DNA of 64,000 bases from Xenococcaceae cyanobacterium MO_167.B27 (GCA_030065935.1 JASJCP010000031.1:1-64000); one strand, 5' to 3'. Counted from the stretch's first letter, positions 33,341 to 44,113 are shown. The notes: generated by a model not told the origin, from the sequence alone. Translations and numbers: made by a program.

Positions 33341-34390
33341 TTAATCAGCAAAGATAACAGTGGTTCTTTCTTTAGCCTCTGTAATTTCCCGTTGAATCTT
33401 CGCGACTGCTGCACGGCTAAAATCACTAAAACCTTGGGCTGTTTCCACAAAAGCACCTTCACCGCCAATGACATTATTTTCGTAATAAGCATCTATTTGA
33501 TCCTCTCGATATACGGCGAAGCGGTCTTGACCAAAGATAAATGGTAAATTGTGAAAATTATTGAGTGTTTTACCTGAGTTCACTACTGGATTTTGAGATA
33601 AGATTGCCAAGCCGTTAATGGTGATTCCCTCAGCTACAGCTGCATCTCTAGCATCTTGAAGGGCAGGACAAATAACATTTTCAATTGGGACACGAGCTAG
33701 ACCTTTGACAGTTCTGCCACTAGACGTATTAGCTGCAACTCGATAGGTACCGTTGGCGCAAGTCCTTCTACCATCAAGATAGTTCGGTAAATCTAGACCC
33801 TGAGTTTGAAAATGGTCATCAAGGAAGTTAACATCGATACTATCTACAGGAGCCGTATTATCTAGTCCATCTCCAGAAACGTCAATAACTAAAGACTTAC
33901 CCTCATAAATATTGGTTAATAAGAGATTTTTGGCTGTAGTAATCGCATCTGCCAGACCAGTACTCCCGTAACTAGGTCGCGGAGCATTTTCAATAGCATC
34001 GGCAAAATTGCGGGCAGTGGCTGCATCTGTAACTAGATACCAACCAATTGCTTCATGGGGGGAATTAGACCAGTATTGTAAGGTAACAGCTAATCCATTA
34101 GGCAGACTTTCAATGGCAGCAATGACTTGAGGGTCTCTAAAAGCATTAGCATAACCGTCTCGTTGTAAATTGAATTCTCTACTGCTAATACTTCCAGAAA
34201 CATCCACAGATAAAACTAGCTCGACATCGACAGTAGTATCGGGACTAGCTTGTGCTAATACAGGGTTTTTATTCTGAGAGGTAAAAAGCAAACCCATTGC
34301 GATTATCAAGAGAGAAAAAAAACTGTTAGTTTTTAATAGTGTGGTAAAAAAGTTAGAAAAGAATTGGTAATTGTTTTTAGTGGCTTTCAT
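33341..34390 (-). CDS. DUF1194 von Willebrand-factor-A-like exported protein
   Basis: A 349-residue protein with an N-terminal hydrophobic signal (residues 18-46, ending PVLAQA). The VWA fold begins VDVELVLSVDVSGSIS, where DxSGS is the MIDAS metal site. STGLADAITTAKNLL and VIDVSGDGLDN are further VWA strands characteristic of DUF1194. A Cys-containing loop (RRTCANGTYR with CPALQDAR) may form a disulfide. Secreted DUF1194 proteins have no assigned role; VWA domains usually mediate metal-dependent protein binding. It heads a probable two-gene minus-strand unit with the Asp-tract protein. Confidence 0.82.
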   Translation of the reverse strand: MKATKNNYQFFSNFFTTLLKTNSFFSLLIIAMGLLFTSQNKNPVLAQASPDTTVDVELVLSVDVSGSISSREFNLQRDGYANAFRDPQVIAAIESLPNGLAVTLQYWSNSPHEAIGWYLVTDAATARNFADAIENAPRPSYGSTGLADAITTAKNLLLTNIYEGKSLVIDVSGDGLDNTAPVDSIDVNFLDDHFQTQGLDLPNYLDGRRTCANGTYRVAANTSSGRTVKGLARVPIENVICPALQDARDAAVAEGITINGLAILSQNPVVNSGKTLNNFHNLPFIFGQDRFAVYREDQIDAYYENNVIGGEGAFVETAQGFSDFSRAAVAKIQREITEAKERTTVIFAD

Positions 34391-34514
34391 AAACTAAGCT
34401 AAAACTATTAAGTAGATTTGATTAATTACATTTTGGCAATTGTCTTAAGAATTTAGGTGAAGAAAAGATAAATTTTCCCTTGAATATTATGAAAATAACT
34501 TCAGAATTAGAGGC

Positions 34515-34539
34515 CTGAAGGGGCGACAGCCATCAGAAT
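34515..34539. repeat. 25-bp direct repeat, second copy
   Basis: CTGAAGGGGCGACAGCCATC and the next five bases match 32542-32566 with one mismatch, in the same orientation. The pair brackets the DUF1194 and Asp-tract genes. The motif looks like an IS200/IS605-type end, but this is not established. Confidence 0.6.
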
Positions 34540-34541
34540 CC

Positions 34542-35326
34542 ATCTTTTCTTGTTTAATCGGAATACCTACTGAAGTCTTAGGCAATACTATTGATTCTCA
34601 ATCCCAGCAAGAATCATTAGACTTAAACTCCACATTACTCAGTAACAGACACAATCAACAAGCAGAATTAAATGCTTTTTTTAGAAGTAAATATAATTAT
34701 TGCGATTCGGAATTACTATCTAATTATTGGGGGCAATCACGGCTAGAAACCAAAGCTAGGATTGGCAGAAAGGTTTTATGGGGAGATGATGGTATCCCTT
34801 ATCTAGAACAGTATTTAGTTGATGCTCATATTCAAGCAATACAACAAGGAAGTCAACTATGTAGATTTTATGACCTAATCTATTTTGGACTCATGGAGAC
34901 AATTTACGCCAGTTGGTAGGGACTAATCTTAATTGTCAACGATTAGGAAAGTTGCCTAAATTTTTATTTGAGCTAGTTAATAATTCTAGTTTCCAGCAAT
35001 TATCTTGGCTAGAAGCACAAATTCAACTAACTAAGTTGCCACTGACTAAGTATTGTGACTTTAACTTAAAAAACTTAGTGTATTCTCTCCCCAATAAATA
35101 TACTGTGGAAGTTCGCATCTTTCCTGTTTGGTTAGAAGCAAAATTTATAGTATTTGCAGCAGAATTAATTGAGGGAATTCTCAAAATAGCGATCGCTGTG
35201 CCTCCTATTGCTCCCCAAGAAACTTTGAATTGGGATTTAGCTAAAGTACAATATTTTTTAGCTCATCTGCCTCTTTCTCCTTCGACATATAGATTTTGGC
35301 AAAATAAAGCTATTGCTCAGAACTGA
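34542..35326 (+). pseudogene. Frameshifted hypothetical gene
   Basis: Two overlapping frames read as one protein. The first (34542 to about 34890) runs from GIPTEVLGNTIDSQSQ to QLCRFYDLIYF. The second (from about 34888, open to 35326) continues WTHGDNLRQLVGTNLNC to FWQNKAIAQN. A one-base indel near 34888 separates them. There is no start codon with a ribosome site. The protein family is not recognised. It is followed directly by the truncated sigma-like copy. Confidence 0.6.
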
Positions 35327-35330
35327 TTTG

Positions 35331-35657
35331 ATGAACTACCCTCGTTTCTCCCTTAGTTTATTAGATACCCAAATTGCCCAAATACAAGCCAATCAACAAG
35401 CCAGATTAGGACAAGCGATCGCTGACTCTATCCAACAAGACTTCCATAAAAAGCTTACCAAAACTTATCCCCGAAAATATCCCCGATGTAACTGTCAGTG
35501 TTTAGCCATTCGCTTATTACTCCAACAACCACCCCAAAAAATTTCAGAAATAGCGCGAGAATTAAACATCAACAATCAAACCCTCTATTCTCACTGGAAA
35601 CAAAAATGTTTTCGTTTTCTACTATCTCAACCTATGAAGCAAACGTCTCTTTCTTAA
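35331..35657 (+). pseudogene. Truncated second copy of the sigma-like gene
   Basis: Bases 35340-35610 match 31249-31519 without gaps, with about a dozen mismatches (roughly 95-96% identity). The copied part encodes the C-terminal half (PRFSLSLLDTQIA to LYSHWKQKC) including the helix-turn-helix. The 5' half is absent and the end diverges to an unrelated tail. A partial duplication is the simplest reading. Confidence 0.85.
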
Positions 35658-35763
35658 CCCCACATAGGCGTTTGAACTTTTCCGAAGTCAAATTTTTTAC
35701 TTTGAAAGTAGGTCATCTTTTTTCTTCTTCACTGACCTATTTATCTCTTTTTTATCAGACTGA

Positions 35764-35970
35764 AAGCAAGAGGGATATTATATTAGAGATGTTACTCAAG
35801 GCGAAGATAAATCTCGAATTCCCATCTTACCTTTACCTAAATTAATGGCAATTGCTAAGAATTTAGCTGTTAATTTATATCGAAATGCTGGGTTTAATAA
35901 TATGGCTCAAGCACAGCGAAAATGTAGATTTGGACTAGAGCAGATTGTGACAGTTTTTAGAATGAAATAG
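35764..35970 (+). pseudogene. ISAs1-type transposase C-terminal remnant
   Basis: An open frame ending TAG 35968-35970 reads YYIRDVTQGEDKSRI and then NLAVNLYRNAGFNNMAQAQR, the typical ISAs1 (H-repeat) C-terminus. The N-terminal DDE part is missing. Confidence 0.65.
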
Positions 35971-36646
35971 CCCTGAAATAAGATAGGTTTACCCTGGTAT
36001 CTAGTCTTAAAGAATTTTTAATAAAAAAAACAAAAAACTTAATGTTATAAATCAAGGTTTTTCCGATAAAATTTTCCTATAGTTAGTAATCATACCATTT
36101 CTCAAAAGTAATAAGAGACTTAGTAGAGGTTCAGGCAATAGGCAACAGCTCATCTGGCAATAGATAAAACAAGGGTTTGGGAGTTTTTTTCTAATAACAA
36201 GTAATTCTCAGGTATTTAATTAGTTTCGAGAATTGGTAATCAAATCTTGATTAACCACCGTTTTTTAGGCTTTGATCCTAAACTCTAAAGGGTGTGGAGG
36301 TTTAAATGATTAATCTTTAAACTTATTTTAATTAAATGGGTAGTAAAAATTATTTAGGCAAAGCTAATTTTCCTATTTTTTCCGAGTCTTCAATTAAGCT
36401 ACTTCAAGAAATACCAGGATTGTCTATGTTCCCTTAAAAAAATTATAAGTATCTCAGGAAAACTATAAAATTATTTGTATATTTTTTTACTGTTAGTTAA
36501 TCTAAAAACTTTTATCTATATACCTATTGTCTATTTTTTATCTCAACTATCCAATTAATTTTGCCCGACTACTTAACTTCTAACTGATCATTTTATTCTG
36601 ATTGAAACTAAGTTCAAGCATCCCAAAAATCTACTTTTTGCCTACT
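35971..36646. other. Intergenic region before the retropepsin operon
   Basis: About 680 bp of AT-rich DNA. It includes a stretch (about 36538-36563, TCTCAACTATCCAATTAATT) nearly identical to 45845-45870, so a dispersed repeat is present. A TTG at 36602 is a weaker start option for the next gene. No gene or clear terminator seen. Confidence 0.55.
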
Positions 36647-37141
36647 ATGAAACATCTTGGACTATCAACCCTATTACTAATATCCTTAATCCTACCCAGA
36701 ATGGTTCGTTCTCAAACTGCTGAGAATATTGGCATCTATGGTTATTTAGAAAAAGCCAGATTGGTGGAAGCTACTTTAGATATGGAAGCCAAACTGGATA
36801 CAGGAGCAGATCATTCTTCTCTTGATGCCAGTGATATGGAATTTTTTGAGCGACAAGGTAAACAATGGGTTAGATTCCAGGTGACAGGAGATGATGGTCG
36901 AGATGCAATCTTTGAAAGAGAAGTGATACGGACGGCTGTGATTAAACAGCGGACAGGAGCCAATGCCCAAAGACCTGTTGTCATGCTCCGTATTTGTTTG
37001 GGTCGCCATTCAGAGACTGTTCAAGTTAATCTTACTGACCGAAGTGAATTAAGTTATCCCCTTTTATTGGGTCGTTCCTTTTTAGAAAACGGTTTTTTAG
37101 TCAATTCTGCTGCTGAATTTACTACTCCCCTAAATTGTTAA
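36647..37141 (+). CDS. Retropepsin-like aspartic protease (RimB / putative ATP-dependent zinc protease family)
   Basis: A 164-residue protein. I start at ATG 36647 because it opens a signal peptide (LGLSTLLLISLILPRMVRSQ); the frame also extends to TTG 36602. The catalytic Asp motif is KLDTGADHSSL, and PLLLGRSFL is the second conserved hydrophobic motif of retropepsin-like folds. It lies 16 bp upstream of the inactive transglutaminase gene, with the ATP-grasp ligase after that. Its likely partner activity is trimming a Glu-type tail or peptide product of that ligase; substrate not shown. Confidence 0.85.
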   Translation: MKHLGLSTLLLISLILPRMVRSQTAENIGIYGYLEKARLVEATLDMEAKLDTGADHSSLDASDMEFFERQGKQWVRFQVTGDDGRDAIFEREVIRTAVIKQRTGANAQRPVVMLRICLGRHSETVQVNLTDRSELSYPLLLGRSFLENGFLVNSAAEFTTPLNC

Positions 37142-37157
37142 CCATTAAAATAACCCA

Positions 37158-38726
37158 ATGAAGAATCGTCAACTAATTATTTTAGTAACATCCCTAATAG
37201 TTATTGGTGTTGCTCTTTTCGTTTATAAATCAACGGTGTTGGACTTTCCCCTAGTGCCTGATTCTAGTTCAGAAAGTTGGCGCGTTGAGGCTAAAGTCGG
37301 TCTCGAAAGCACAGAGCCAGCTACAATCGCCCAATTATCTTTACCTCAGTCAGAGGGGAATTTTGGGGTAGTTGAAGAAAAATTTCACTCTGAAGATTTT
37401 GGCTTGACTCTTTCTGTTAATAAACAGGGAGGCAGATTAGTCACTTGGTCAGCCAATAATTTAGCAGAAAGTCGTTTAAATTTATATTATCAAGCTGATG
37501 TTTTTCGTTTTAAACGAGCAGAATCTCCCATTGGCACAGCCCGTGATCCTTCTCAGTTTTTAGAGTGGGAATTTTTAGTTGACTCCATATCTGATGCTCG
37601 CCAAGCTGCTCTCAATAGTCTGCAAAAGAAAATAGACCAGCGTTCTGCCACCACCGATATTTATATTCGACAAGCAGTTTCCGAACTCACAGATGAAACG
37701 ATATCAGAACAAGAAAAACTGCTACTAGATGATCCTACGACGAAGCTTCCTGCTGCCGAAAGAGCAGATGGTATCGTTTTGTTATTGAGAATGAAAGGAA
37801 TTCCAGCTCGTGCTGTTAGAGGACTAGATTTAAGAAAATCGGGACGGAGAATAGAACCTGTTCATTGGATAGAAGTTTGGCAAGATGATAATTGGCAACC
37901 CTATGAAATTGATACTGGTACAGCTAATATTCCCGACTATTATTTTGCTTGGTGGCGTGGATTTCCCGCTGTAAAAGTGGCAAAGGTTGATGGGGGTAAA
38001 CTCAGAAATGTCACTTTTTCGGTACGTCGTATTTCTAATCCCCAATATCTAGCATCTAAAGCACTTTCTGCCATTAAACAAGACCCTATTTACAACCTGA
38101 CCTTGTTTGAACTTCCTGTTGATATTCAACAAGTTTATCGAGTTCTATTGATGGTTCCCATTGGGGCTTTGGTACTGATTATCTTACGTCAATTTATTGG
38201 GTTGCGAACCTTTGGGACATTTACTCCTGTACTGGTGGCTTTATCGTTTCGAGAAACCAATCTTTTAGGAGGAATAATTTTATTTACTGTCATTGTGGCA
38301 GTTGGTTTGATGTTTCGCTCCTATTTTGAAAAACTGAAACTTCTTTCGGTGCCTAGACTTTCAGCAGTTTTACTAGTAGTTATTATGCTGATGGTTTTAT
38401 CCAGTGTTCTCCTCGAAATGATTAATGTGGGTTCAGGAGTTCAGGTTGCTCTCTTACCGATGGTTATTTTGGCAATGGTCATTGAGAGAATGTCTGTCGT
38501 TTGGGAAGAGTATGGAGCAAAAGATAGTATTAACAGAGGTTTGGCTAGTCTGTTAGCTGCTATTCTTGCCTATATAGTGATGAGTATTTCTTATATCCAG
38601 TTTATAGTCTTTGCCTATCCTGAACTGCTATTGATTGTTTTGGCTATAACCATTCTCATGGGTCGTTACACTGGTTATCGATTTTTGGAATTGTATCGTT
38701 TTCGCAGTTTAGTTCAACAGGAGTAG
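37158..38726 (+). CDS. Inactive-transglutaminase membrane protein with C-terminal 7-TM domain
   Basis: A 522-residue membrane protein. A TM at residues 5-24 is followed by a periplasmic transglutaminase-like region to about 310 (KLPAAERADGIVLLLRMKGIPARAVRG and HWIEVWQDDNWQPYEIDTG), which lacks the catalytic Cys normally in this fold. About seven helices fill 325-500 (VLLMVPIGALVLIILRQFIG onward). These proteins always accompany the RimK-like ligase and retropepsin. It is the middle gene of the three-gene operon. It probably binds the product of the ligase at the membrane; mechanism unknown. Confidence 0.87.
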   Translation: MKNRQLIILVTSLIVIGVALFVYKSTVLDFPLVPDSSSESWRVEAKVGLESTEPATIAQLSLPQSEGNFGVVEEKFHSEDFGLTLSVNKQGGRLVTWSANNLAESRLNLYYQADVFRFKRAESPIGTARDPSQFLEWEFLVDSISDARQAALNSLQKKIDQRSATTDIYIRQAVSELTDETISEQEKLLLDDPTTKLPAAERADGIVLLLRMKGIPARAVRGLDLRKSGRRIEPVHWIEVWQDDNWQPYEIDTGTANIPDYYFAWWRGFPAVKVAKVDGGKLRNVTFSVRRISNPQYLASKALSAIKQDPIYNLTLFELPVDIQQVYRVLLMVPIGALVLIILRQFIGLRTFGTFTPVLVALSFRETNLLGGIILFTVIVAVGLMFRSYFEKLKLLSVPRLSAVLLVVIMLMVLSSVLLEMINVGSGVQVALLPMVILAMVIERMSVVWEEYGAKDSINRGLASLLAAILAYIVMSISYIQFIVFAYPELLLIVLAITILMGRYTGYRFLELYRFRSLVQQE

Positions 38727-38732
38727 GAAAAA

Positions 38733-39689
38733 ATGTGGCAAATTGCCAAGAAACTGCAACAAGCTGGTGTTGTAGGTCTCAATTCTCGCAACGCCAAATA
38801 TATTATGCCTTTAAATCAGCGTAAGTTTTATCCTTTGGTAGATGATAAGCGACAAACCAAAGAACTAGCGATCAAAGCTGGTCTAGACATTCCAGAACTT
38901 TATGCTGTAATTGAGTACCAATGGCAAATTAAAAACTTTCAAAAACTAGTCAAAGACCATAACACCTTTGTGATTAAACCAGCTAGAGGCTCTCAAGGTG
39001 ATGGGATTACTGTCATTGACCAACGCACTGACAATGGTTGGCGGAAAGTAGGGGGAGATACAATCAGTGATAATGACCTGGCTTACTATCTGTCTAATAT
39101 TTTAAGTGGGATGTATAGTTTGGCAAGTCAACCTGATGTTGCTTTAGTGGAATATCGAGTTAATTTTGATCCCGTATTTGAAAAAATTACTTACAAAGGG
39201 GTTCCTGATATTCGGGTGGTTGTTTATCACGGAGTACCAGCGATGGCTATGTTAAGGTTGCCCACTAAAGAATCTGATGGCAAAGCTAATTTACATAAAG
39301 GAGGAATAGGTGCAGGAGTTGATATCACAACTGGTATAACAACCACTGCGGTTCAGCATGATAAAGTTGTGGAACTTCATCCTGACACTAATTTACCTGT
39401 TGCCAATTTACAAATTCCCAACTGGGACAAAATTCTCTATATTTCTGCTCTCAGCGCAGAATTGAGTAATCTTGGTTATTTGGGAGTTGATATTGTTCTT
39501 GATAAAAATCTGGGTCCTTTGATTTTGGAATTAAATGCTAGACCAGGTTTAGCTATTCAAATTGCCAATCGCATGGGTTTAGCAACTCGTTTTCATCAAA
39601 TTGACCTAGCTTTGTCTGGTCTAAAAACTTTGGAGGAGAAAATTGCTTTTGTTAATCAGTTTGGCAGCAAATCAATTCAGACTGTATAG
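38733..39689 (+). CDS. RimK-like alpha-L-glutamate ligase (ATP-grasp)
   Basis: A 318-residue ATP-grasp enzyme of the RimK-related family that adds amino acids or peptides to an acceptor. Motifs: TFVIKPARGSQGDGITVI (ATP-binding Lys and glycine loop), VEYRVN, PDIRVVVYHGVPAMAML, and PLILELNARPGLAIQIANR with the metal-binding Glu and Asn. It is separated by 6 bp from the 7-TM gene and ends the operon. ClpC runs convergently downstream. The acceptor is unknown and need not be ribosomal protein S6. Confidence 0.9.
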   Translation: MWQIAKKLQQAGVVGLNSRNAKYIMPLNQRKFYPLVDDKRQTKELAIKAGLDIPELYAVIEYQWQIKNFQKLVKDHNTFVIKPARGSQGDGITVIDQRTDNGWRKVGGDTISDNDLAYYLSNILSGMYSLASQPDVALVEYRVNFDPVFEKITYKGVPDIRVVVYHGVPAMAMLRLPTKESDGKANLHKGGIGAGVDITTGITTTAVQHDKVVELHPDTNLPVANLQIPNWDKILYISALSAELSNLGYLGVDIVLDKNLGPLILELNARPGLAIQIANRMGLATRFHQIDLALSGLKTLEEKIAFVNQFGSKSIQTV

Positions 39690-39787
39690 GGACTTCCAGA
39701 AAATATAATATTGATTATAAAGAATAATAATCATTCTCATAGTGGAAGGGGGAGGCAGCGGACTACTACGCCTTCCTTGTTTTATCG

Positions 39788-39819
39788 TAAAAAAAAGTAG
39801 AGAAACTAAGTTCTCTACT
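39788..39819 (-). terminator. Intrinsic terminator of clpC
   Basis: On the minus strand AGTAGAGAA (39819-39811) and its partner (39804-39796) form a perfect 9-bp stem with a 6-nt loop, followed by about eight T (plus-strand A-run 39789-39796). It sits 30 bp past the clpC stop. Confidence 0.85.
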
Positions 39820-39847
39820 CTAATTAAAATTACTCTTTTATAGTTGC

Positions 39848-42313
39848 TTAAGAGGAAGGTAATAGCTCTTGTTTTTTCAGTTGAGGAGCAATAACAACTT
39901 TTCCTTCATCATTGACATCTACAACTGCCGTATCTCCTTCTCCTAAACGACCAGAGAGGATTTCTTCGGCTAATACATCTTCTAACAAACGCATAATAGC
40001 TCTACGTAAAGGACGCGCACCGTAAGCAGGGTTAAATCCTTCTTCGATTAAACGATCTTTGAACTTGTCAGTAACTTCCAAAGCAATGTCTTTTTCAGTC
40101 AGACGCTCAAAGACCTCTTTGAGCAAGATTTCGGCGATTTGTTTGACTTCTTCTTTGTTTAGCTGACGGAAGACAATAATCTCATCTAAACGATTGAGGA
40201 ATTCAGGACGGAAGTAGTTTTTCAGTTCTTCGTTAACCAGAGATTTAATACGGTTGTATTGTGCTTCTCCAGCATTTTCTTCAAGCTCAAAACCGAGTCC
40301 GCCACCACCTTTCTCAATAACTTTAGAACCGATATTGGAAGTAAGAATCAAAAGAGTATTTTTGAAATCTACTGTTCTTCCTTTAGCATCAGTTAGACGA
40401 CCATCTTCTAAGATTTGCAGAAGCATATTGAAGATGTCGGGGTGTGCTTTTTCGATTTCGTCGAATAATACTACAGTATAAGGACGACGGCGCACTGCTT
40501 CGGTTAATTGACCACCTTCGTTATATCCGACATACCCAGGAGGAGAACCAATCAGTTTAGATACTGTATGGCGTTCCATGTATTCGGACATATCAAGACG
40601 AATCATGGCTTCTTCTGAACCAAAGAAATAAGTAGCCAAAGCTTTAGTTAACTCGGTTTTACCCACACCAGTAGGTCCAGAGAAAACAAAACTAGCAATG
40701 GGACGGTTGGGATTTTTTAAACCGACTCTAGCACGACGAATAGCGCGAGAAATAGCTTTAACTGCATCTTCTTGACCGATAATACGCTGGTGGAGAGTAT
40801 CCTCCATGTGTAGCAGTTTTTCGGATTCTGTTTCAGTAATCTTATTAACTGGTACACCAGTCCAAGAAGCTACGATGTGTGCAATTTCTTCTTCATCTAC
40901 TACACCAGAGCCATCGCTTTGTCCTTCAGATTTTTTCGCGGAAGCAATAGAGCGGATTTGCTCTTTTATTTCCATTTCACGATCGCGTAATTCTCCAGCC
41001 CGATCGAAGTCTTGAGAACGTACTGCATCATCTTTTTGCTTGAGAACATCCCGTAATTCTTTATCTAGCTCCTTAGCTTCTGGAGGTAGTTGGGAGTTGA
41101 TCAAACGAACCCGAGAGCCAGCCTCATCAATCAAGTCAATGGCTTTGTCGGGTAAAAAGCGATCGCTAATATAACGGTCTGATAATTTAGCTGCTGCTTC
41201 TAAAGCTTCGTCTAATATCTTGAGTTTATGATGTTGTTCATAACGTTCTCGCAAGCCGTAGAGAATTTCGATAGTTTCTTCTACAGAAGGCTCACCTACC
41301 ATTACTGGTTGGAAACGTCTTTCTAAAGCTGCATCTCTTTCGATGTGTTTACGGTACTCATCTAAGGTAGTTGCACCGATACACTGTAGTTCTCCTCTGG
41401 CTAAAGCTGGTTTGAGGATATTAGCTGCATCAATTGCACCTTCTGCTGCACCAGCACCAATGAGGGTATGGACTTCGTCAATTACCAGAATTACATTTCC
41501 TGCTTGACGGATTTCGTCCATGATTTTTTTGAGTCGTTCTTCAAATTCACCGCGATACTTAGTACCTGCTACTAGCAAGCCAATATCAAGGGTGACAACT
41601 CGTTTTTCTTCAAGGATATCGGGGATATCTTTGTTAGCAATGCGCTGTGCTAAACCTTCAGCGATCGCTGTTTTACCCACCCCTGGTTCACCGATTAGAA
41701 CGGGATTATTTTTAGTTCTACGACCCAAGATTTGAATAACTCGTTCAATTTCTTTTTGTCTGCCTACGACAGGATCGAGTTTTCCATCCAGTGCCATTTG
41801 AGTCAGATTAGAACCAAATTCATCCAGAGTAGGAGTTTTGTTTCTACCTGGAGAGCTTGCACCTGCTGCTACTTCAGCAGTTTCTCCGAGCATTCTGATA
41901 ACTTGAGTCCGAACTTTAGATAAATCTACTCCGAGATTTTCTAGGACTCTAGCAGCTACTCCTTCTCCTTCTCTGATTAAACCTAGAAGTAAGTGTTCTG
42001 TTCCTATATAGTTGTGTCCTAATTGGCGAGCTTCTTCTAAAGATAGTTCGAGGACTCTCTTGGCTCTTGGAGTGAAAGGAATTTCCACTGCTACAAAACC
42101 CGAACCGCGACCAATAATTTTCTCAACTTCAATACGAGCATCTTTAAGATTAACTCCCATTGATTTGAGTACTTTGGCTGCGACTCCAGTTCCTTCGCCG
42201 ATTAAGCCCAGAAGAATTTGCTCTGTGCCAACGAAGTTGTGTCCCAGACGGCGTGCTTCCTCCTGGGCCAACATAATCACCTTAATGGCTTTTTCTGTGA
42301 AGCGTTCAAACAT
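39848..42313 (-). CDS. clpC: ClpC AAA+ chaperone subunit of the Clp protease
   Basis: A class-I Hsp100 ATPase of 821 residues that unfolds substrates for ClpP/ClpR. I start at ATG 42313 ([12 protein letters not shown], the canonical opening); the frame extends upstream 19 codons without family match. Two ClpN repeats fill residues 1-145, Walker A-1 GEPGVGKTA is at about 208, a UVR-like middle coiled coil ([16 protein letters not shown]) lies near 445-470, and Walker A-2 GPTGVGKTE is at about 545. Cyanobacterial ClpC is essential and also acts in chloroplast-type protein quality control. Terminator at 39788-39819. Divergent from glpK. Confidence 0.97.
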   Translation of the reverse strand: MFERFTEKAIKVIMLAQEEARRLGHNFVGTEQILLGLIGEGTGVAAKVLKSMGVNLKDARIEVEKIIGRGSGFVAVEIPFTPRAKRVLELSLEEARQLGHNYIGTEHLLLGLIREGEGVAARVLENLGVDLSKVRTQVIRMLGETAEVAAGASSPGRNKTPTLDEFGSNLTQMALDGKLDPVVGRQKEIERVIQILGRRTKNNPVLIGEPGVGKTAIAEGLAQRIANKDIPDILEEKRVVTLDIGLLVAGTKYRGEFEERLKKIMDEIRQAGNVILVIDEVHTLIGAGAAEGAIDAANILKPALARGELQCIGATTLDEYRKHIERDAALERRFQPVMVGEPSVEETIEILYGLRERYEQHHKLKILDEALEAAAKLSDRYISDRFLPDKAIDLIDEAGSRVRLINSQLPPEAKELDKELRDVLKQKDDAVRSQDFDRAGELRDREMEIKEQIRSIASAKKSEGQSDGSGVVDEEEIAHIVASWTGVPVNKITETESEKLLHMEDTLHQRIIGQEDAVKAISRAIRRARVGLKNPNRPIASFVFSGPTGVGKTELTKALATYFFGSEEAMIRLDMSEYMERHTVSKLIGSPPGYVGYNEGGQLTEAVRRRPYTVVLFDEIEKAHPDIFNMLLQILEDGRLTDAKGRTVDFKNTLLILTSNIGSKVIEKGGGGLGFELEENAGEAQYNRIKSLVNEELKNYFRPEFLNRLDEIIVFRQLNKEEVKQIAEILLKEVFERLTEKDIALEVTDKFKDRLIEEGFNPAYGARPLRRAIMRLLEDVLAEEILSGRLGEGDTAVVDVNDEGKVVIAPQLKKQELLPSS

Positions 42314-42586
42314 GACCTTTTCTCTATCACCTGCTGCTTGCCCGTGTAATGGTGATTCTAACACAGCCAAAAGGTTGGGCTGTTTTCAATCAGACAATAT
42401 CTCACTAAATTTTAGTTTTTTGCTCACATTTAAAGCTTAAGAAAATCTCAATGTTTTCCTGATTTTTTCTATGATAGGCAATAGGGATGAGGTAACTAAG
42501 CTTAAAAAAAGCTAATAAATAATTGTAAATCATAACTTTACTGCTAAGTCTAGGCTACTAGCAGAATTATTATTTCCTATTAACTT

Positions 42587-44086
42587 ATGAGTGATCGCCC
42601 TCAATATGTTCTGGCTCTTGACTTGGGTACAACAGGAAATCGCGCCATTTTATTCAACCAACAAGGCAATATTTTTGGTCAAACATACCAAGAGTTTACT
42701 CAACACTATCCCGAGCCAGGATGGTTAGAGCATGATCCACAAGAAATTTGGCAAGATACCTATAATTGTATTAAACAAGTTATTGCTAAGACCAATATTG
42801 AAGTATCTCAAATAGCAGCGATCGGTTTAACGGTACAAAGAGAAACTTGCCTACTATGGGACAAAACTACAGGAGAACCTCTACATAAAGCTATTGTCTG
42901 GCAAGACCGACGCACTAGTAAGATTTGTAACGATTTACGAGAACAAGGAAAAGCAGAGACAATTCAACAAAAGACGGGCTTAGTATTAGATGCTTACTTC
43001 TCCGCTACTAAATTACAGTGGCTTATTAACTGGGTCAAAGAAAATAAACCTGATGTAAATTGGGACAATATTATCGCTGGAACGATAGATACTTGGGCAT
43101 TGTGGAAATTAACAGGAGGCAAAGTCCACGCTACAGATATTAGTAATGCCAGTCGCACTATGCTGATGAATTTGGATACAGGAGATTGGGATAAGTCCTT
43201 ATTAGAATTATTTAATATTCCCGAGCATATTATGCCCGAAATTCGTCCCAGTATGAGCTTATTTGGCACAACTGATACTGAAGTTTTGGGTGCAGAAATT
43301 CCCATCGCTGCTCTATTTGGCGATCAACAAGCAGCCTTATTCGCTCACGGATGCGATCGCCCAGGATTACTCAAATGCACTTATGGTACAGGATGTTTCT
43401 TAGTGGCTCAAAGTGGAACACAAGTAACTCGCTCTCAACAACAACTACTGTCAACCGTAGCTTGGAGTACACCAGAGCAAACTAACTACGCTTTAGAAGG
43501 AGCAATATTTACCACAGGAGCATCTATTCAATGGCTCAGAGACGGATTAAAACTAATTGATAGTGCAGCAGAAAGCGAAACTCTAGCCAGTCAAGTACCT
43601 GATACTAATGGAGCTTATTTTGTTCCAGCCCTCAGTGGTTTAGGTGCGCCTCACTGGGATATGAACGCTCGTGGCGCATTTTTAGGGCTTACCGCAGGAG
43701 TAAAAAGAGAACACATGGTTAGAGCCGTCTTAGAGGCGATCGCATATCAGGTAAAAGAAGTGGTAGAAGCAGTCAACCAAGACAGTGAAAAACCAGTATC
43801 TTTACTTAAAGTCGATGGTGGTGCAACTCAAAACAATTTTTTGATGCAGTTTCAAGCAGATGCTTTAGGAGTTGAGATAGAACGTCCTGTAATTCTCGAT
43901 GCTACAGCCCAAGGTGCTGCTTTTGGTGCAGGGTTAACTGTAGGTTTTTGGGATAGCTATCAAGATTTAGTATCTAGTCGTAAGATAGATCGGGTATTTT
44001 CCCCAGGAGAAGGGGCGAGTGGCGCACAAGCTAATTATTCTATGTGGAAAAGAGCAGTAGAAAGGGCTAAAAATTGGATTGAGTAA
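42587..44086 (+). CDS. glpK: Glycerol kinase
   Basis: Phosphorylates glycerol to glycerol 3-phosphate with ATP. A 499-residue FGGY-family enzyme: LDLGTTGNRAILF at the N-terminus, IVWQDRRTSKIC, DAYFSATKLQWL, IDTWALWKLTGG, GDQQAALFAHG, YGTGCFL, GLGAPHWDMNARG and LKVDGGATQNNFLMQFQAD are the family blocks. The start is ATG 42587. It shares a 273-bp interval with divergent clpC, and a hairpin repeat follows its stop. Glycerol 3-phosphate feeds glycolipid and osmolyte synthesis. Confidence 0.95.
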   Translation: MSDRPQYVLALDLGTTGNRAILFNQQGNIFGQTYQEFTQHYPEPGWLEHDPQEIWQDTYNCIKQVIAKTNIEVSQIAAIGLTVQRETCLLWDKTTGEPLHKAIVWQDRRTSKICNDLREQGKAETIQQKTGLVLDAYFSATKLQWLINWVKENKPDVNWDNIIAGTIDTWALWKLTGGKVHATDISNASRTMLMNLDTGDWDKSLLELFNIPEHIMPEIRPSMSLFGTTDTEVLGAEIPIAALFGDQQAALFAHGCDRPGLLKCTYGTGCFLVAQSGTQVTRSQQQLLSTVAWSTPEQTNYALEGAIFTTGASIQWLRDGLKLIDSAAESETLASQVPDTNGAYFVPALSGLGAPHWDMNARGAFLGLTAGVKREHMVRAVLEAIAYQVKEVVEAVNQDSEKPVSLLKVDGGATQNNFLMQFQADALGVEIERPVILDATAQGAAFGAGLTVGFWDSYQDLVSSRKIDRVFSPGEGASGAQANYSMWKRAVERAKNWIE

Positions 44087-44089
44087 CAG

Positions 44090-44113
44090 TAGGGGCGCAA
44101 GGCTTGCGCCCTG
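44090..44113. repeat. GTAGGGGCGCAAGGCTTGCG palindrome
   Basis: GGGCGCAA / TTGCGCCC arms (8 bp, 3-nt loop) 4 bp after glpK. This is a widely dispersed cyanobacterial palindrome. It lacks a T-run, so it is not a clear terminator. Confidence 0.8.

Noticed and set aside
42012..42440. Plus-strand frame over the clpC 5' end
   Set aside because: Antisense shadow of clpC, no ribosome site.
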